Positions 1 through 5,897 of a stretch of 6,225 nucleotides of DNA are shown here, piece after piece (within the stretch, counting starts at the first letter, position 1; the number at the start of each line of letters is the position of its first letter). The stretch comes from an uncultured Prevotellaceae bacterium. GTDB taxonomy: Bacteria; Bacteroidota; Bacteroidia; Bacteroidales; Muribaculaceae. The notes under the pieces were generated by a model. It saw nothing but the letters and a program-made list of their open reading frames with translations. It was not told the origin of the DNA and ran no database searches. The stretch is from positions 1 to 6,225 of the forward strand of contig CALZFJ010000126.1 of the NCBI GenBank assembly GCA_945645715.1, given 5' to 3'. The position numbers and the translations under genes are program-made.

Positions 1-95
1 CTCACTCGGTGCTCTCGGCTGCCTGCAAAGGCGTGATTCTTGGCTTCGGGCTCGACAGCTACCGCCTTGCCATCGAGGCTCTGCTTGCTGAATAA
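1..95 (+). CDS. C-terminal end of an unidentified protein (5' part outside window)
   Basis: Reading from position 3 gives 30 codons ending in TAA at 93-95. The residues run from HSVLSAACKG to AIEALLAE. Codon choice (GCC, CTC, GGC, CTT) matches the O-methyltransferase gene that starts only 24 bp later on the same strand, so this is probably the upstream member of the same transcription unit. The stretch is helix-like and alanine/leucine-rich, with no diagnostic motif. I do not recognise the family and assign no function. That it is a real gene end rests on the open frame, the matching codon use and the tight spacing. Confidence 0.6.
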   Translation, partial: HSVLSAACKGVILGFGLDSYRLAIEALLAE

Positions 96-119
96 TGTTT
101 TTTGGGGGGGACATTTCTT

Positions 120-755
120 ATGCAAGAAGAACTTGAAGACTACATATTGAAGCACATCGATGCCGAGGGCGACGACCTGCGCCGCCTCAACCGCGAGACA
201 CACCTCTATCACTTGCGTCCGCGCATGTGTTCGGGGCATCTGCAAGGACGCATGCTCAAGATGATGGTGCGCATGATACGTCCGCAGCACATTCTTGAGC
301 TGGGCACTTTCACAGGATATTCGGCTCTCTGCCTTGCCGAGGGACTTGCCGACGACTCGTGCCGCCTCGATACCATAGAAATCGACGATGAGCTTGAGGA
401 TTTCATTCGCGCCCACTTCGACGCCTCTCCTCTGGCACCGCGCATCAATCTGCACATCGGCGATGCCCGTGATGTGCTGCCCACTATCGAGGGCGACTTC
501 GACCTGGTGTTTATCGATGCCAATAAGCGCGAGTATTGCCAATACTATGAGATGGTGTTTCCGCGCGTGGCTTCGGGTGGATTCATCATTGCCGACAACA
601 CCCTGTGGGACGGCAAGGTGGTGGATTGGGGCAAGAAGCTCGATGCTCAGACCGAAGGCATATTGCGCTTCAACGACATGATTGCCGCCGATGACCGTGT
701 GGAGAAGGTGATACTGCCCATTCGCGACGGTCTCACCATCATCTACAAAAAGTAA
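120..755 (+). CDS. SAM-dependent O-methyltransferase, family 3 (CCoAOMT/COMT-like)
   Basis: Predicted cytosolic class I methyltransferase of 211 residues that moves a methyl group from S-adenosylmethionine to a hydroxyl of an unknown, probably catechol-like or other small aromatic, substrate. The Rossmann core shows motif I ILELGTFTGYS (58-68, SAM binding), an acidic strand end IEID (86-89) that should contact the SAM ribose, GDARDVLP (114-121), FIDANKREY (131-139) and GGFIIADNTLWDGKV (153-167). In this family Asp133 and the Asp159-Asn160 pair are the expected divalent metal ligands, and all three are present. Length is typical. I chose ATG at 120 because the N-terminus MQEELEDYILKH looks native. 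A longer frame begins at TTG 102 but would add only MGGTFL, encoded by a homopolymeric G tract that more likely lies in the spacer. rbfA follows 87 bp downstream. The family call is firm; the substrate is not known. Confidence 0.93.
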   Translation: MQEELEDYILKHIDAEGDDLRRLNRETHLYHLRPRMCSGHLQGRMLKMMVRMIRPQHILELGTFTGYSALCLAEGLADDSCRLDTIEIDDELEDFIRAHFDASPLAPRINLHIGDARDVLPTIEGDFDLVFIDANKREYCQYYEMVFPRVASGGFIIADNTLWDGKVVDWGKKLDAQTEGILRFNDMIAADDRVEKVILPIRDGLTIIYKK

Positions 756-842
756 CTCCCAGACACACACGCCACAGGCCAGACCCGTCGGGAGTCATGC
801 CAGAGATAATGATTAGATAACTAAAAAACAAACTGGATATAA

Positions 843-1175
843 ATGGAAACTACAAGACAACAAAAAATAGCACGCCTCCTCCAGAAGGAGCTTAGCGAGA
901 TTTTCCGTGTGCAGACTGCCAAGATGGGCGGTGTGCTGGTGTCGGTGAGCGCAGTGCGCGTGTCGCCCGACTTGAGCATCGCCCGCGCCTACCTCAGCAT
1001 TTTCCCCTCGGAGCGTGCCAACGAAATAATTGAGAGCATCAACCACAGTGCTCGCAGCGTGCGTTACGAGCTTGCACAGCGTGTGCGCTACCAGCTTCGC
1101 AAGACTCCCGAACTCACTTTCTTTATCGACGATTCGCTCGACTACATTGAGCACATCGATAGTCTCCTGAAATGA
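843..1175 (+). CDS. rbfA: Ribosome-binding factor A (30S maturation factor)
   Basis: RbfA binds the immature small ribosomal subunit and helps late 16S rRNA 5'-end processing; it matters most in the cold. The 110-residue protein is the normal length for this single KH-like domain family. It shows the usual N-terminal helix TRQQKIARLLQKELSEIF (4-21), the strand SAVRVSPDLSIARAYLSIF (36-54), the helix region NHSARSVRYELAQRVR (67-82), and the family hallmark LRKTPELTFFIDDSLDYIEHI (85-105). That last stretch aligns with the PELTFF-x-D-x-S segment of enterobacterial RbfA. The ATG at 843 follows an A-rich leader (aactggatataa), typical of Bacteroidota starts that lack a Shine-Dalgarno sequence. Its TGA overlaps the ATG of the permease gene by four bases (ATGA, 1172-1175), which indicates translational coupling. 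Confidence 0.95.
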   Translation: METTRQQKIARLLQKELSEIFRVQTAKMGGVLVSVSAVRVSPDLSIARAYLSIFPSERANEIIESINHSARSVRYELAQRVRYQLRKTPELTFFIDDSLDYIEHIDSLLK

Positions 1176-2404
1176 GATTCTCGCTGAAAATAGCGGCTCG
1201 CTACCTGGTGGCGAAGAAGACACACAGCGCGGTAAACATCATCTCCATCATATCTATGTGTGGGGTGGTGGTGACCACGGCTGCGCTCGTGTGCGTGCTA
1301 TCGGTGTTCAATGGCTTCGCCTCGCTCATAGGCAGCAAGCTGTCGATGCTCGACCCACAGATTGCCATATCAGCCACCGAAGGCAAGGTGATAGAGCATG
1401 CCGACAGCCTGATTTCGGTGGTTCGCGGCATTGATGGTGTGAAAATTGCTATTCCCACCGTCGAAGACCACTGTCTCGCACTTTTTGGCGACTACCAGAT
1501 GCCTGTGCGGGTGAAGGGAGTCCCTCAAGGCTATGACACCCTCACCAATATCACCCCCGCCATTCTCGAAGGCGAGTTTATGCTCGACGACAGCGTGTCT
1601 CGCTATGGCGTGCTGAGCATCGGTGCCGCTCTGCAGCTTCGTGCCCGCCCCGGTTTCATAGGTCAGGTGCGGCTTTTCGCCCCGCAGCGCCGTGGTGCGG
1701 TGAATCTCGCAAATCCCATGGGTGCATTCCGTGCCGACTCGGTGTTTGTGGCAGCAGTGTATCAAATAGAGCAGAGCGACTACGACCGCGACCTGATGTT
1801 TGTGCCACTTGATATGGCTCAGTTCCTCTTCGACTGCGACGATGAGGCAACGACCGTGGAAGTAACCCTTCAGCCCGCAGCCGATGAGCAAGCCGTGATG
1901 CAAGCTCTCGCCGCCACACTTGGCGACGGCTACATCGTGAAAAACCGCCTTATGCAGCAAGCTGCATCGTTCCGCATGGTGAACATAGAGAAGTGGGTGA
2001 CCTTCCTCCTCCTCGGCTTCATCATGGTCATTGCCACATTCAATGTAATCAGCACACTGTCGCTGCTCATCATCGAGAAAGACGAGAGCATACGCACCTT
2101 CCGCTACCTCGGTGCCACCGACAAGCAGATTTCGGGCATCTTCGTTGCCGAAGGGTGGCTAATTTCACTCACAGGAGCTGTGCTGGGAGTGTCGCTGGGA
2201 CTCCTGCTGTGCTGGCTGCAACAGGAATTCGGACTGATTGCCCTGCAAGGCAATGGCGACAACCTCATAGTGCGCACATATCCCGTAGAAATACAGCTTG
2301 CCGATGTAGCCATAGTCTTTGCCCTCGTGGCAGCAGTGGGCTTGCTCACCTCGCTCGTCACCTCAGCCATCATGCGTCGTCGCCTCCCCTCCTCCCGCCA
2401 ATAA
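1172..2404 (+). CDS. LolC/LolE-like FtsX-family ABC transporter permease
   Basis: Inner-membrane permease of 410 residues. Length and topology match LolC/LolE, which extract lipoproteins from the inner membrane with the ATPase LolD. Residues 1-20 give the cytosolic start RFSLKIAARYLVAKK typical of this group. The first membrane span is about 22-48, ending in SVFNGF. A large periplasmic MacB-like domain covers about 50-272, and an FtsX domain with three more spans lies at about 276-300, 325-350 and 376-400. The loop EKDESIRTFRYLGATDKQI (302-320) is the cytosolic coupling region between spans 2 and 3, corresponding to the conserved (R)E-I-x-x-L-x-A-x-G-A motif. The start overlaps the rbfA stop. 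No ATPase gene lies in the window, so the partner must be encoded elsewhere, as is common in Bacteroidota. Lipoprotein transport is inferred from family resemblance; another FtsX-type role is possible. Confidence 0.88.
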   Translation: MRFSLKIAARYLVAKKTHSAVNIISIISMCGVVVTTAALVCVLSVFNGFASLIGSKLSMLDPQIAISATEGKVIEHADSLISVVRGIDGVKIAIPTVEDHCLALFGDYQMPVRVKGVPQGYDTLTNITPAILEGEFMLDDSVSRYGVLSIGAALQLRARPGFIGQVRLFAPQRRGAVNLANPMGAFRADSVFVAAVYQIEQSDYDRDLMFVPLDMAQFLFDCDDEATTVEVTLQPAADEQAVMQALAATLGDGYIVKNRLMQQAASFRMVNIEKWVTFLLLGFIMVIATFNVISTLSLLIIEKDESIRTFRYLGATDKQISGIFVAEGWLISLTGAVLGVSLGLLLCWLQQEFGLIALQGNGDNLIVRTYPVEIQLADVAIVFALVAAVGLLTSLVTSAIMRRRLPSSRQ

Positions 2405-2428
2405 TCCCCCAAAAGTCAATAAAGTAGT

Positions 2429-3496
2429 ATGCAATTAATTAAGAATGAAAATGCCCTGTTCTGTCAAATCGCAGAATTGATAAACCAGAGTCGAAAGCAA
2501 GTTGCAAAGGCCGTCAATACGGCTATGGTCTATACCTATTACGGCGTGGGCAAATATATTGTGGAATATGAGCAGAAGGGCGAGAATCGTGCTGAATATG
2601 GCAAAGGCGTCCTGAAAAGGCTATCACAGCGACTTAATGCTGAATTCGGCAATGGCTGGTCGGTTGAAACGCTCAAAAAGAGCAGGAAACTGTTTCTCTC
2701 ATACATGAATGGAACTACACTGCAGACCGAATCCAACGAGACTAATTTGGTCCACAGTGTAGACCAAATCCATAAATTCACACTCTCATGGAATCACTAT
2801 CAGATATTAATGCGTATTGAGAACCCTCAAGCAAGGAGGTTCTATGAGATAGAAGCGTCGAAGCAGCATTGGAGCGTTCGTTACCTTCAGCGACAGGTAG
2901 GCAGCAGCCTTTATGAGCGCTTGGCCTTGAGCAGGGATAAAGATGAAGTTATGCGCCTTGCTGTTGAAGGGCAAACTTTGGCAAAGCCCTCCGATGTAAT
3001 CAAAGACCCATTAGTGCTGGAATTTGTGGGCCTGAAACCCGACAGTTCTTACAGCGAAACCGACCTTGAGAATGCTATTATCAATCGTCTGCAAGACTTC
3101 CTTATGGAATGTGGCAAAGGCTTCCTTTTTGAGGCGCGACAGAAACGTTTCACTTTTGATGAGGATTATTTCTTTGTCGATTTGGTCCTATACAACCGAT
3201 TTCTTCAATGCTACGTCCTGGTCGACTTAAAGTTGGGAAAACTCACTCATCAAGATATAGGGCAGATGCAGATGTATGTGAATTATTTCGACAGATATGT
3301 CCGCTTGGAATTTGAGAAACCCACAATAGGCATTCTGCTTTGTGAGCAAAAGAATGATTCGGTGGTTGAGCTCACTCTGCCAAAAGACTCCAATATCTAC
3401 GCCCAGCAATATGCCTTGTGCTTGCCCGACAAAGCCTTGCTTCAACAGAAATTAATGCAATGGGCCGAGGAATTTGAGCATCTTCGTGGTGTCTGA
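2429..3496 (+). CDS. DUF1016 / YhcG-type PD-(D/E)XK nuclease family protein
   Basis: A complete 355-residue member of the DUF1016 (YhcG) family, which joins an N-terminal helical, DNA-binding-like domain to a C-terminal PD-(D/E)XK nuclease fold. Residues about 10-95 form the N-terminal domain (INQSRKQVAKAVN, YYGVGKYIVEYEQ, LKRLSQRLNAEFGNGWS). A variable linker covers about 96-115, and the rest is the C-terminal domain. The likely catalytic set is Glu214 (SETDLENAI), Asp251 (YFFVDLVLYNR) and Asp266-x-Lys268 (VLVDLKLG), followed by the conserved GQMQMYVNYFDR. All core residues are present, so an active metal-dependent nuclease is plausible. Family members often occur alone or near restriction-modification loci and mobile DNA, but none lies here. 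It starts 24 bp after the permease stop and could be read from that operon. Its codons are clearly more AT-rich (AAA, GAA, AAT, TTT) than the genes before it, suggesting later acquisition. The biological role is unproven. Confidence 0.92.
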   Translation: MQLIKNENALFCQIAELINQSRKQVAKAVNTAMVYTYYGVGKYIVEYEQKGENRAEYGKGVLKRLSQRLNAEFGNGWSVETLKKSRKLFLSYMNGTTLQTESNETNLVHSVDQIHKFTLSWNHYQILMRIENPQARRFYEIEASKQHWSVRYLQRQVGSSLYERLALSRDKDEVMRLAVEGQTLAKPSDVIKDPLVLEFVGLKPDSSYSETDLENAIINRLQDFLMECGKGFLFEARQKRFTFDEDYFFVDLVLYNRFLQCYVLVDLKLGKLTHQDIGQMQMYVNYFDRYVRLEFEKPTIGILLCEQKNDSVVELTLPKDSNIYAQQYALCLPDKALLQQKLMQWAEEFEHLRGV

Positions 3497-3606
3497 GCTC
3501 CAATCGGGTTCGCGGTAAAAACGAATTCCCTTTTCAATGATAAAAGTCAGTGAACTACATCGAGTCAATGACACAACAAATAGTAGCATTTCGTGAGTAA
3601 ACTCGC
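3497..3606. other. Non-coding spacer after the nuclease gene
   Basis: About 110 bp between the nuclease stop and the large hairpin. It contains no convincing frame, promoter or T-run terminator. The only structure seen is a small palindrome GAGTaaACTC at 3595-3604. Confidence 0.5.
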
Positions 3607-3645
3607 CCTGACTGTGACACCAATCTCCTGGGTGTCAAAGTCAGG
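3607..3645. repeat. Interrupted 15-bp inverted repeat (hairpin), non-coding
   Basis: CCTGACT (3607-3613) pairs with AGTCAGG (3639-3645), and TGACACC (3615-3621) pairs with GGTGTCA (3631-3637). Only one G/A mismatch (3614/3638) separates the two 7-bp stems, and the loop is 9 nt (3622-3630). No T-run follows on either strand, so it does not look like an intrinsic terminator. It may be an RNA 3'-end structure, a REP-like dispersed element or a protein site; nothing here decides between them. Confidence 0.7.
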
Positions 3646-3718
3646 ATGTGGGTAAGACATTCATTTGGATTGTGCAAGGGTTTTGAGGATATTGTATTGT
3701 GAAATCGTTGGCTGACAC

Positions 3719-3770
3719 AAAAAAACGGATTCCCCACCTTGCTGTGGCTTGGGGGAATCCGGATTTTTTT
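3719..3770. terminator. Bidirectional intrinsic terminator between convergent genes
   Basis: A perfect 10-bp stem, CGGATTCCCC (3726-3735) with GGGGAATCCG (3752-3761), encloses a 16-nt loop in which CC and GG may pair further. A run of seven T (3764-3770) follows on the plus strand. A run of seven A (3719-3725) precedes it, which reads as a T-run on the minus strand. It therefore can stop transcripts from the nuclease gene on the plus strand and from the BspA-like gene on the minus strand. Confidence 0.88.
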
Positions 3771-3800
3771 GCACTATTGCAGTGAGGTTACATTTTCGGC

Positions 3801-3893
3801 GGATTCGTGTGATTCGTGTTCATCAAAATCCATTCTGCGGATTCTGTGGATTCTGCGTGAGGACAGAAAATCCATTTTGCGGAATCTGTGTGG
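3801..3893. repeat. Short direct repeats with 9-bp period beside the BspA-like gene
   Basis: GATTCGTGT occurs twice in tandem (3802-3810, 3811-3819). Next comes a run of ATTCTGCGG, ATTCTGTGG, ATTCTGCGT (3832-3840, 3841-3849, 3850-3858), also with a 9-bp step. The block AAAATCCATTCTGCGG (3825-3840) recurs 42 bp later as AAAATCCATTTTGCGG (3867-3882). The similarity continues into TTCTGTGG / ATCTGTGTGG, giving a direct repeat of about 25 bp. It lies immediately 3' of the minus-strand gene's stop codon, so it would be in that gene's 3' UTR. Confidence 0.75.
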
Positions 3894-3899
3894 GGATTT

Positions 3900-5195
3900 C
3901 TACAGGGCGAGCTTGGTGGCGCGGCCGGCTACCTTCACCACGTAGAGTCCGCGCTGCGGCACGTAGATTTCGGTGTCGGTGCCGCTGTAGATGCACACTC
4001 CGGCGGTGTTGAACACCTCCACTCGTGCTCCATCCACGCCATCCACGCGAATCACTCCATTATCACCCCTCACTTTGGCAGCATCAGCCTCTATGCCATC
4101 CACTGCCCCGGTGCCTACGGTCACTGTGCAGGTGGCGGTGAGGTCGCTGCCGTCGGTGGTGTGGCATGTGATTGTAGCCACTCCGTCAGCCGCTCCAAGC
4201 ACAGTGATTGAGCCATCGCTATTCGCTTTGAAGGATGCCACACCCGCGTTGCTTGTGCTCCACTCAAGCGAGGTGCTTGTAGCGTTGTCAGGCGTAATCA
4301 CCGGTGTAATCTTGGCTGATTGGTTGATTGCGAGTGTAAGCTCTGAAGGATTCAGCGTAAGATTTTCAGCAGTAATCCCATCAACATCAACCAAAATCAG
4401 GCAAGTGGCTTTCACTCCACTTCCATCAATCGCCATCGCAGTGATTGTAGTGATTCCCGTCTTTAGCCCCGTCACCTTTCCGTTTTGGTCAACTGAAGCG
4501 ATTGCAGGATTGTCGCTGACCCAATAAATGTCACTTAGAGTGGCATTGCTTGGCGTTATAGTTGCACTGAGCTGTGCAGAGTTGTTAGCCTCAATATTCA
4601 GAGAACTTTTGTTAAGTTCAATCTTAGTAATAAGATTATCAATCGGCCTCATATCCGAAAAATCGTCCCATATATCGGCAGTCCAATATTTGGCATAAGC
4701 CCCTTGAGTCACATACAGCGGGCAAGACTTATCGGAAAAAGTTTGTGACGTAATCACCGGTGGAGTAGCCGCTTGCGTAACAATCTTGTTTGCATTCGAT
4801 GATGTTAATAAACCACCCTCAATCTTCTCAACATCCGCTCCAATTACAAGAGTAAGATCGGATGAAAAACAACTTCCATTGATGCTGCAGTTTTTTGCAT
4901 TAAAAAAAGCAAGTTTCAAGCCTCTGCAGCCATAGAATGCCTTATATCCGATAGAGTTGACGGAATTGGGAATCACCACCGATTTCAAGCCGCTGCAGTC
5001 TTCAAAGGCACTGTTGTCAATAGAGGTGACGGAGTTGGGAATCTCCACCGATGTCAAGCCGCTGCAGCCAGAGAATGCAGAGTAGCCGATAGAGGTGACG
5101 GAGTTGGGAATCTCCACCGAAGTCAAGCCGCTGCAGTCTTCGAAGGCACTGATGCCGATATAGGTGACGGAGTTGGGAATCTCCACCGAAGTCAA
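3900..5195 (-). CDS. BspA-like LRR/Big_2 surface protein, 5'-truncated (probable pseudogene)
   Basis: The frame encodes 431 residues from a nominal TTG at 5195 to TAG at 3900-3902. Residues 2-93 are four 23-residue LRR_5 (BspA, Treponema-type) units with the core SVxIPNSVxxIGxxAFxxCxGL. Residues 94-188 are the BspA linker, with TPPVI and LYVTQGAYAKYWTADIWDDF. About 189-270 and 273-361 are two bacterial Ig-like Big_2 domains (LTLNPSELTLAINQSAKI, VATITCHTTDGSDLTATCTV). Residues 368-431 (VEVFNTAGVCIYSG, GLYVVKV) resemble a type IX secretion sorting tail. Intact relatives are exported and cell-surface located, and some bind host or bacterial partners. Here no signal peptide or leading LRRs exist. 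The frame runs back only through YTTTCRYKSCSG to a stop at 5232-5234, and LRR similarity ends at about 5204. No promoter is seen upstream. I take it as a 5'-deleted remnant or a silent recombination donor, not a functional secreted protein. Confidence 0.85.
   Translation of the reverse strand: MTSVEIPNSVTYIGISAFEDCSGLTSVEIPNSVTSIGYSAFSGCSGLTSVEIPNSVTSIDNSAFEDCSGLKSVVIPNSVNSIGYKAFYGCRGLKLAFFNAKNCSINGSCFSSDLTLVIGADVEKIEGGLLTSSNANKIVTQAATPPVITSQTFSDKSCPLYVTQGAYAKYWTADIWDDFSDMRPIDNLITKIELNKSSLNIEANNSAQLSATITPSNATLSDIYWVSDNPAIASVDQNGKVTGLKTGITTITAMAIDGSGVKATCLILVDVDGITAENLTLNPSELTLAINQSAKITPVITPDNATSTSLEWSTSNAGVASFKANSDGSITVLGAADGVATITCHTTDGSDLTATCTVTVGTGAVDGIEADAAKVRGDNGVIRVDGVDGARVEVFNTAGVCIYSGTDTEIYVPQRGLYVVKVAGRATKLAL
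4917..5192 (-). repeat. Four tandem 69-bp LRR-coding repeats
   Basis: The units lie at 5124-5192, 5055-5123, 4986-5054 and 4917-4985, each encoding one 23-residue LRR. The first three are close copies. They share the block gtgacggagttgggaatctc (plus-strand reading) at 5164, 5095 and 5026, exactly 69 bp apart, and a ctgcag site in the same place. The fourth unit is more diverged. Units 1 and 3 share a cagtcttc/aaggcact segment that unit 2 lacks, a mosaic pattern expected from recombination between repeats. Confidence 0.9.
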
Positions 5196-5298
5196 GCCGC
5201 TGCAAGATTTGTATCTGCATGTTGTTGTATATCAATGGGTTGCCGTTTAAAAGATAGAAAGGTGGGGGAGGTGGGGTTGTGGAGAGGGGAAGGATGCA

Positions 5299-5316
5299 GA
5301 TTTAACGGATTTAACG
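5299..5316. repeat. Perfect 9-bp tandem duplication GATTTAACG
   Basis: GATTTAACG occurs twice head to tail (5299-5307, 5308-5316). It lies about 95 bp beyond the break in the BspA-like gene and has the same 9-bp step and GATT start as the repeats on the other side of that gene (3802-3858). Confidence 0.75.
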
Positions 5317-5400
5317 TTATTTATGAGGGCTTGGATTCATTGTAACTATTCAGAAAGCGAGTGTAAATGTACAGCAAGTAGTTGGAAAATGCAGGGAGCA

Positions 5401-5510
5401 GTGCCGCGAAATGATGAGGAGTGCTGGGAACAATGCTGCGGAATGTTGAGAAATAGGCTGAATAATGCTGCGAAATGCTGGGAACGATGCTGCGAAATGC
5501 CTAATGCGGT
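5401..5510. repeat. Degenerate 32-bp tandem repeat (RTGCYGCGRAATG core)
   Basis: The 13-bp core is found at 5401-5413, 5433-5445, 5465-5477 and 5487-5499, that is with steps of 32, 32 and 22 bp. The last step is explained by loss of about 10 bp after the core. The block after the core also recurs: TGCTGGGAACAATGCTGCGG at 5422 and TGCTGGGAACGATGCTGCGA at 5476, part of a 24-bp match with two differences. The units diverge by several bases, so this is an old minisatellite-like array. Confidence 0.75.
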
Positions 5511-5828
5511 GCCGAGAGATCAAACTTTCTTCTTGGTTTTGCAGTGGTTTTATTAATGGTTTTGTCAATATCGTTGGACTGGATTCAACGAGTAAGGGGC
5601 ATTACAACGATCAGGTGTTATTTCAGTAACCATGTGTAATTTTTGAAATGATTGGGGACATGAGACCTCGTTTGCCATTTGGTGTATAGAGCTGATATGT
5701 CCGGCTTCCGCGGTTTCAGCTGCATGTTGTGCTGCATTTAAGTACTCCTTGGTGGGTGTGCGAAATGTGTTACACTTATTATTGGATTTTTATGCCTGTG
5801 TATTTGATGGAAATTGTATTGCCAATCT

Positions 5829-5860
5829 ATTGCATATAACGGTAGGTTTTTATATTTTTG
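5829..5860 (+). promoter_or_regulatory. Bacteroidota-type promoter of the lipoprotein gene
   Basis: TATTTTTG at 5853-5860 fits the Bacteroidota -7 consensus TAnnTTTG exactly. ATTG at 5829-5832 is a three-of-four match to the -33 TTTG element, with a 20-bp spacer, which is in the normal range. Transcription would start around 5866, giving a leader of roughly 30 nt before the ATG at 5898. The leader has AAAGAGGA (5870-5877), too far from the start to act as a normal ribosome binding site, and an A-rich stretch just before the ATG. Confidence 0.7.
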
Positions 5861-5897
5861 CACAAAATCTAAAGAGGACACACTAGATACTGATAAA

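Larger units (their letters stand above)
5205..5828. other. Non-coding region upstream of the truncated BspA-like gene
   Basis: About 620 bp with no supportable gene on either strand. It holds, in order, the truncation point of the LRR gene (about 5204), a G-rich tract (5261-5289), a perfect 9-bp tandem duplication (5299-5316), a degenerate 32-bp tandem repeat (5401-5510), and AT-rich DNA leading to the promoter of the lipoprotein gene. Minor items in the last part are three GGTTTT motifs (5535, 5546, 5558), a GCTGCAT direct repeat (5719, 5731) and a small palindrome GTGTtACAC (5767-5775). The open frames over 5323-5568 are low-complexity products of the repeat. Confidence 0.6.

Noticed and set aside
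755..795. ACTCCC (755-760) and GGGAGT (790-795) as a terminator after the methyltransferase gene
   Set aside because: The stem is only 6 bp with a 29-nt loop and no T-run, and the following gene is close and co-directional.
3607..3645. Integron attC-like recombination site
   Set aside because: It lacks the GTTRRRY-type boxes and their spacing, and no integrase or cassette is nearby.
3555..3737. Minus-strand 60-codon frame in the gap after the nuclease gene
   Set aside because: It spans the hairpin and half of the terminator, and shows no recognisable domain or start signal. A shorter frame beginning at ATG near 3662 is equally unsupported.
3739..4527. Plus-strand frames over the repeat region and the 3' half of the BspA-like gene
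   Set aside because: They are antisense shadows of the Big_2 and tail coding, which has clear domain content on the minus strand.
5017..5235. Minus-strand frame with an ATG upstream of the LRR region
   Set aside because: It is the wrong frame of the 69-bp LRR repeats, so its internal repeats simply mirror the real LRR coding.
5401..5510. Regularly spaced repeats resembling a small CRISPR array
   Set aside because: The 13-bp cores are short and diverged, the sequences between them are themselves similar, spacing is irregular (32, 32, 22), and no cas gene is present.
5323..5568. Overlapping open frames on both strands (77 and 72 codons)
   Set aside because: Both are low-complexity translations of the tandem repeat, rich in Cys/Met/Arg or His/Ser/Phe, with no start signal or family resemblance.
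3497..5897. An insertion sequence or integrated element carrying the nuclease or BspA-like gene
   Set aside because: I see no transposase or integrase, no matching terminal inverted repeats and no clear target duplication around either gene.
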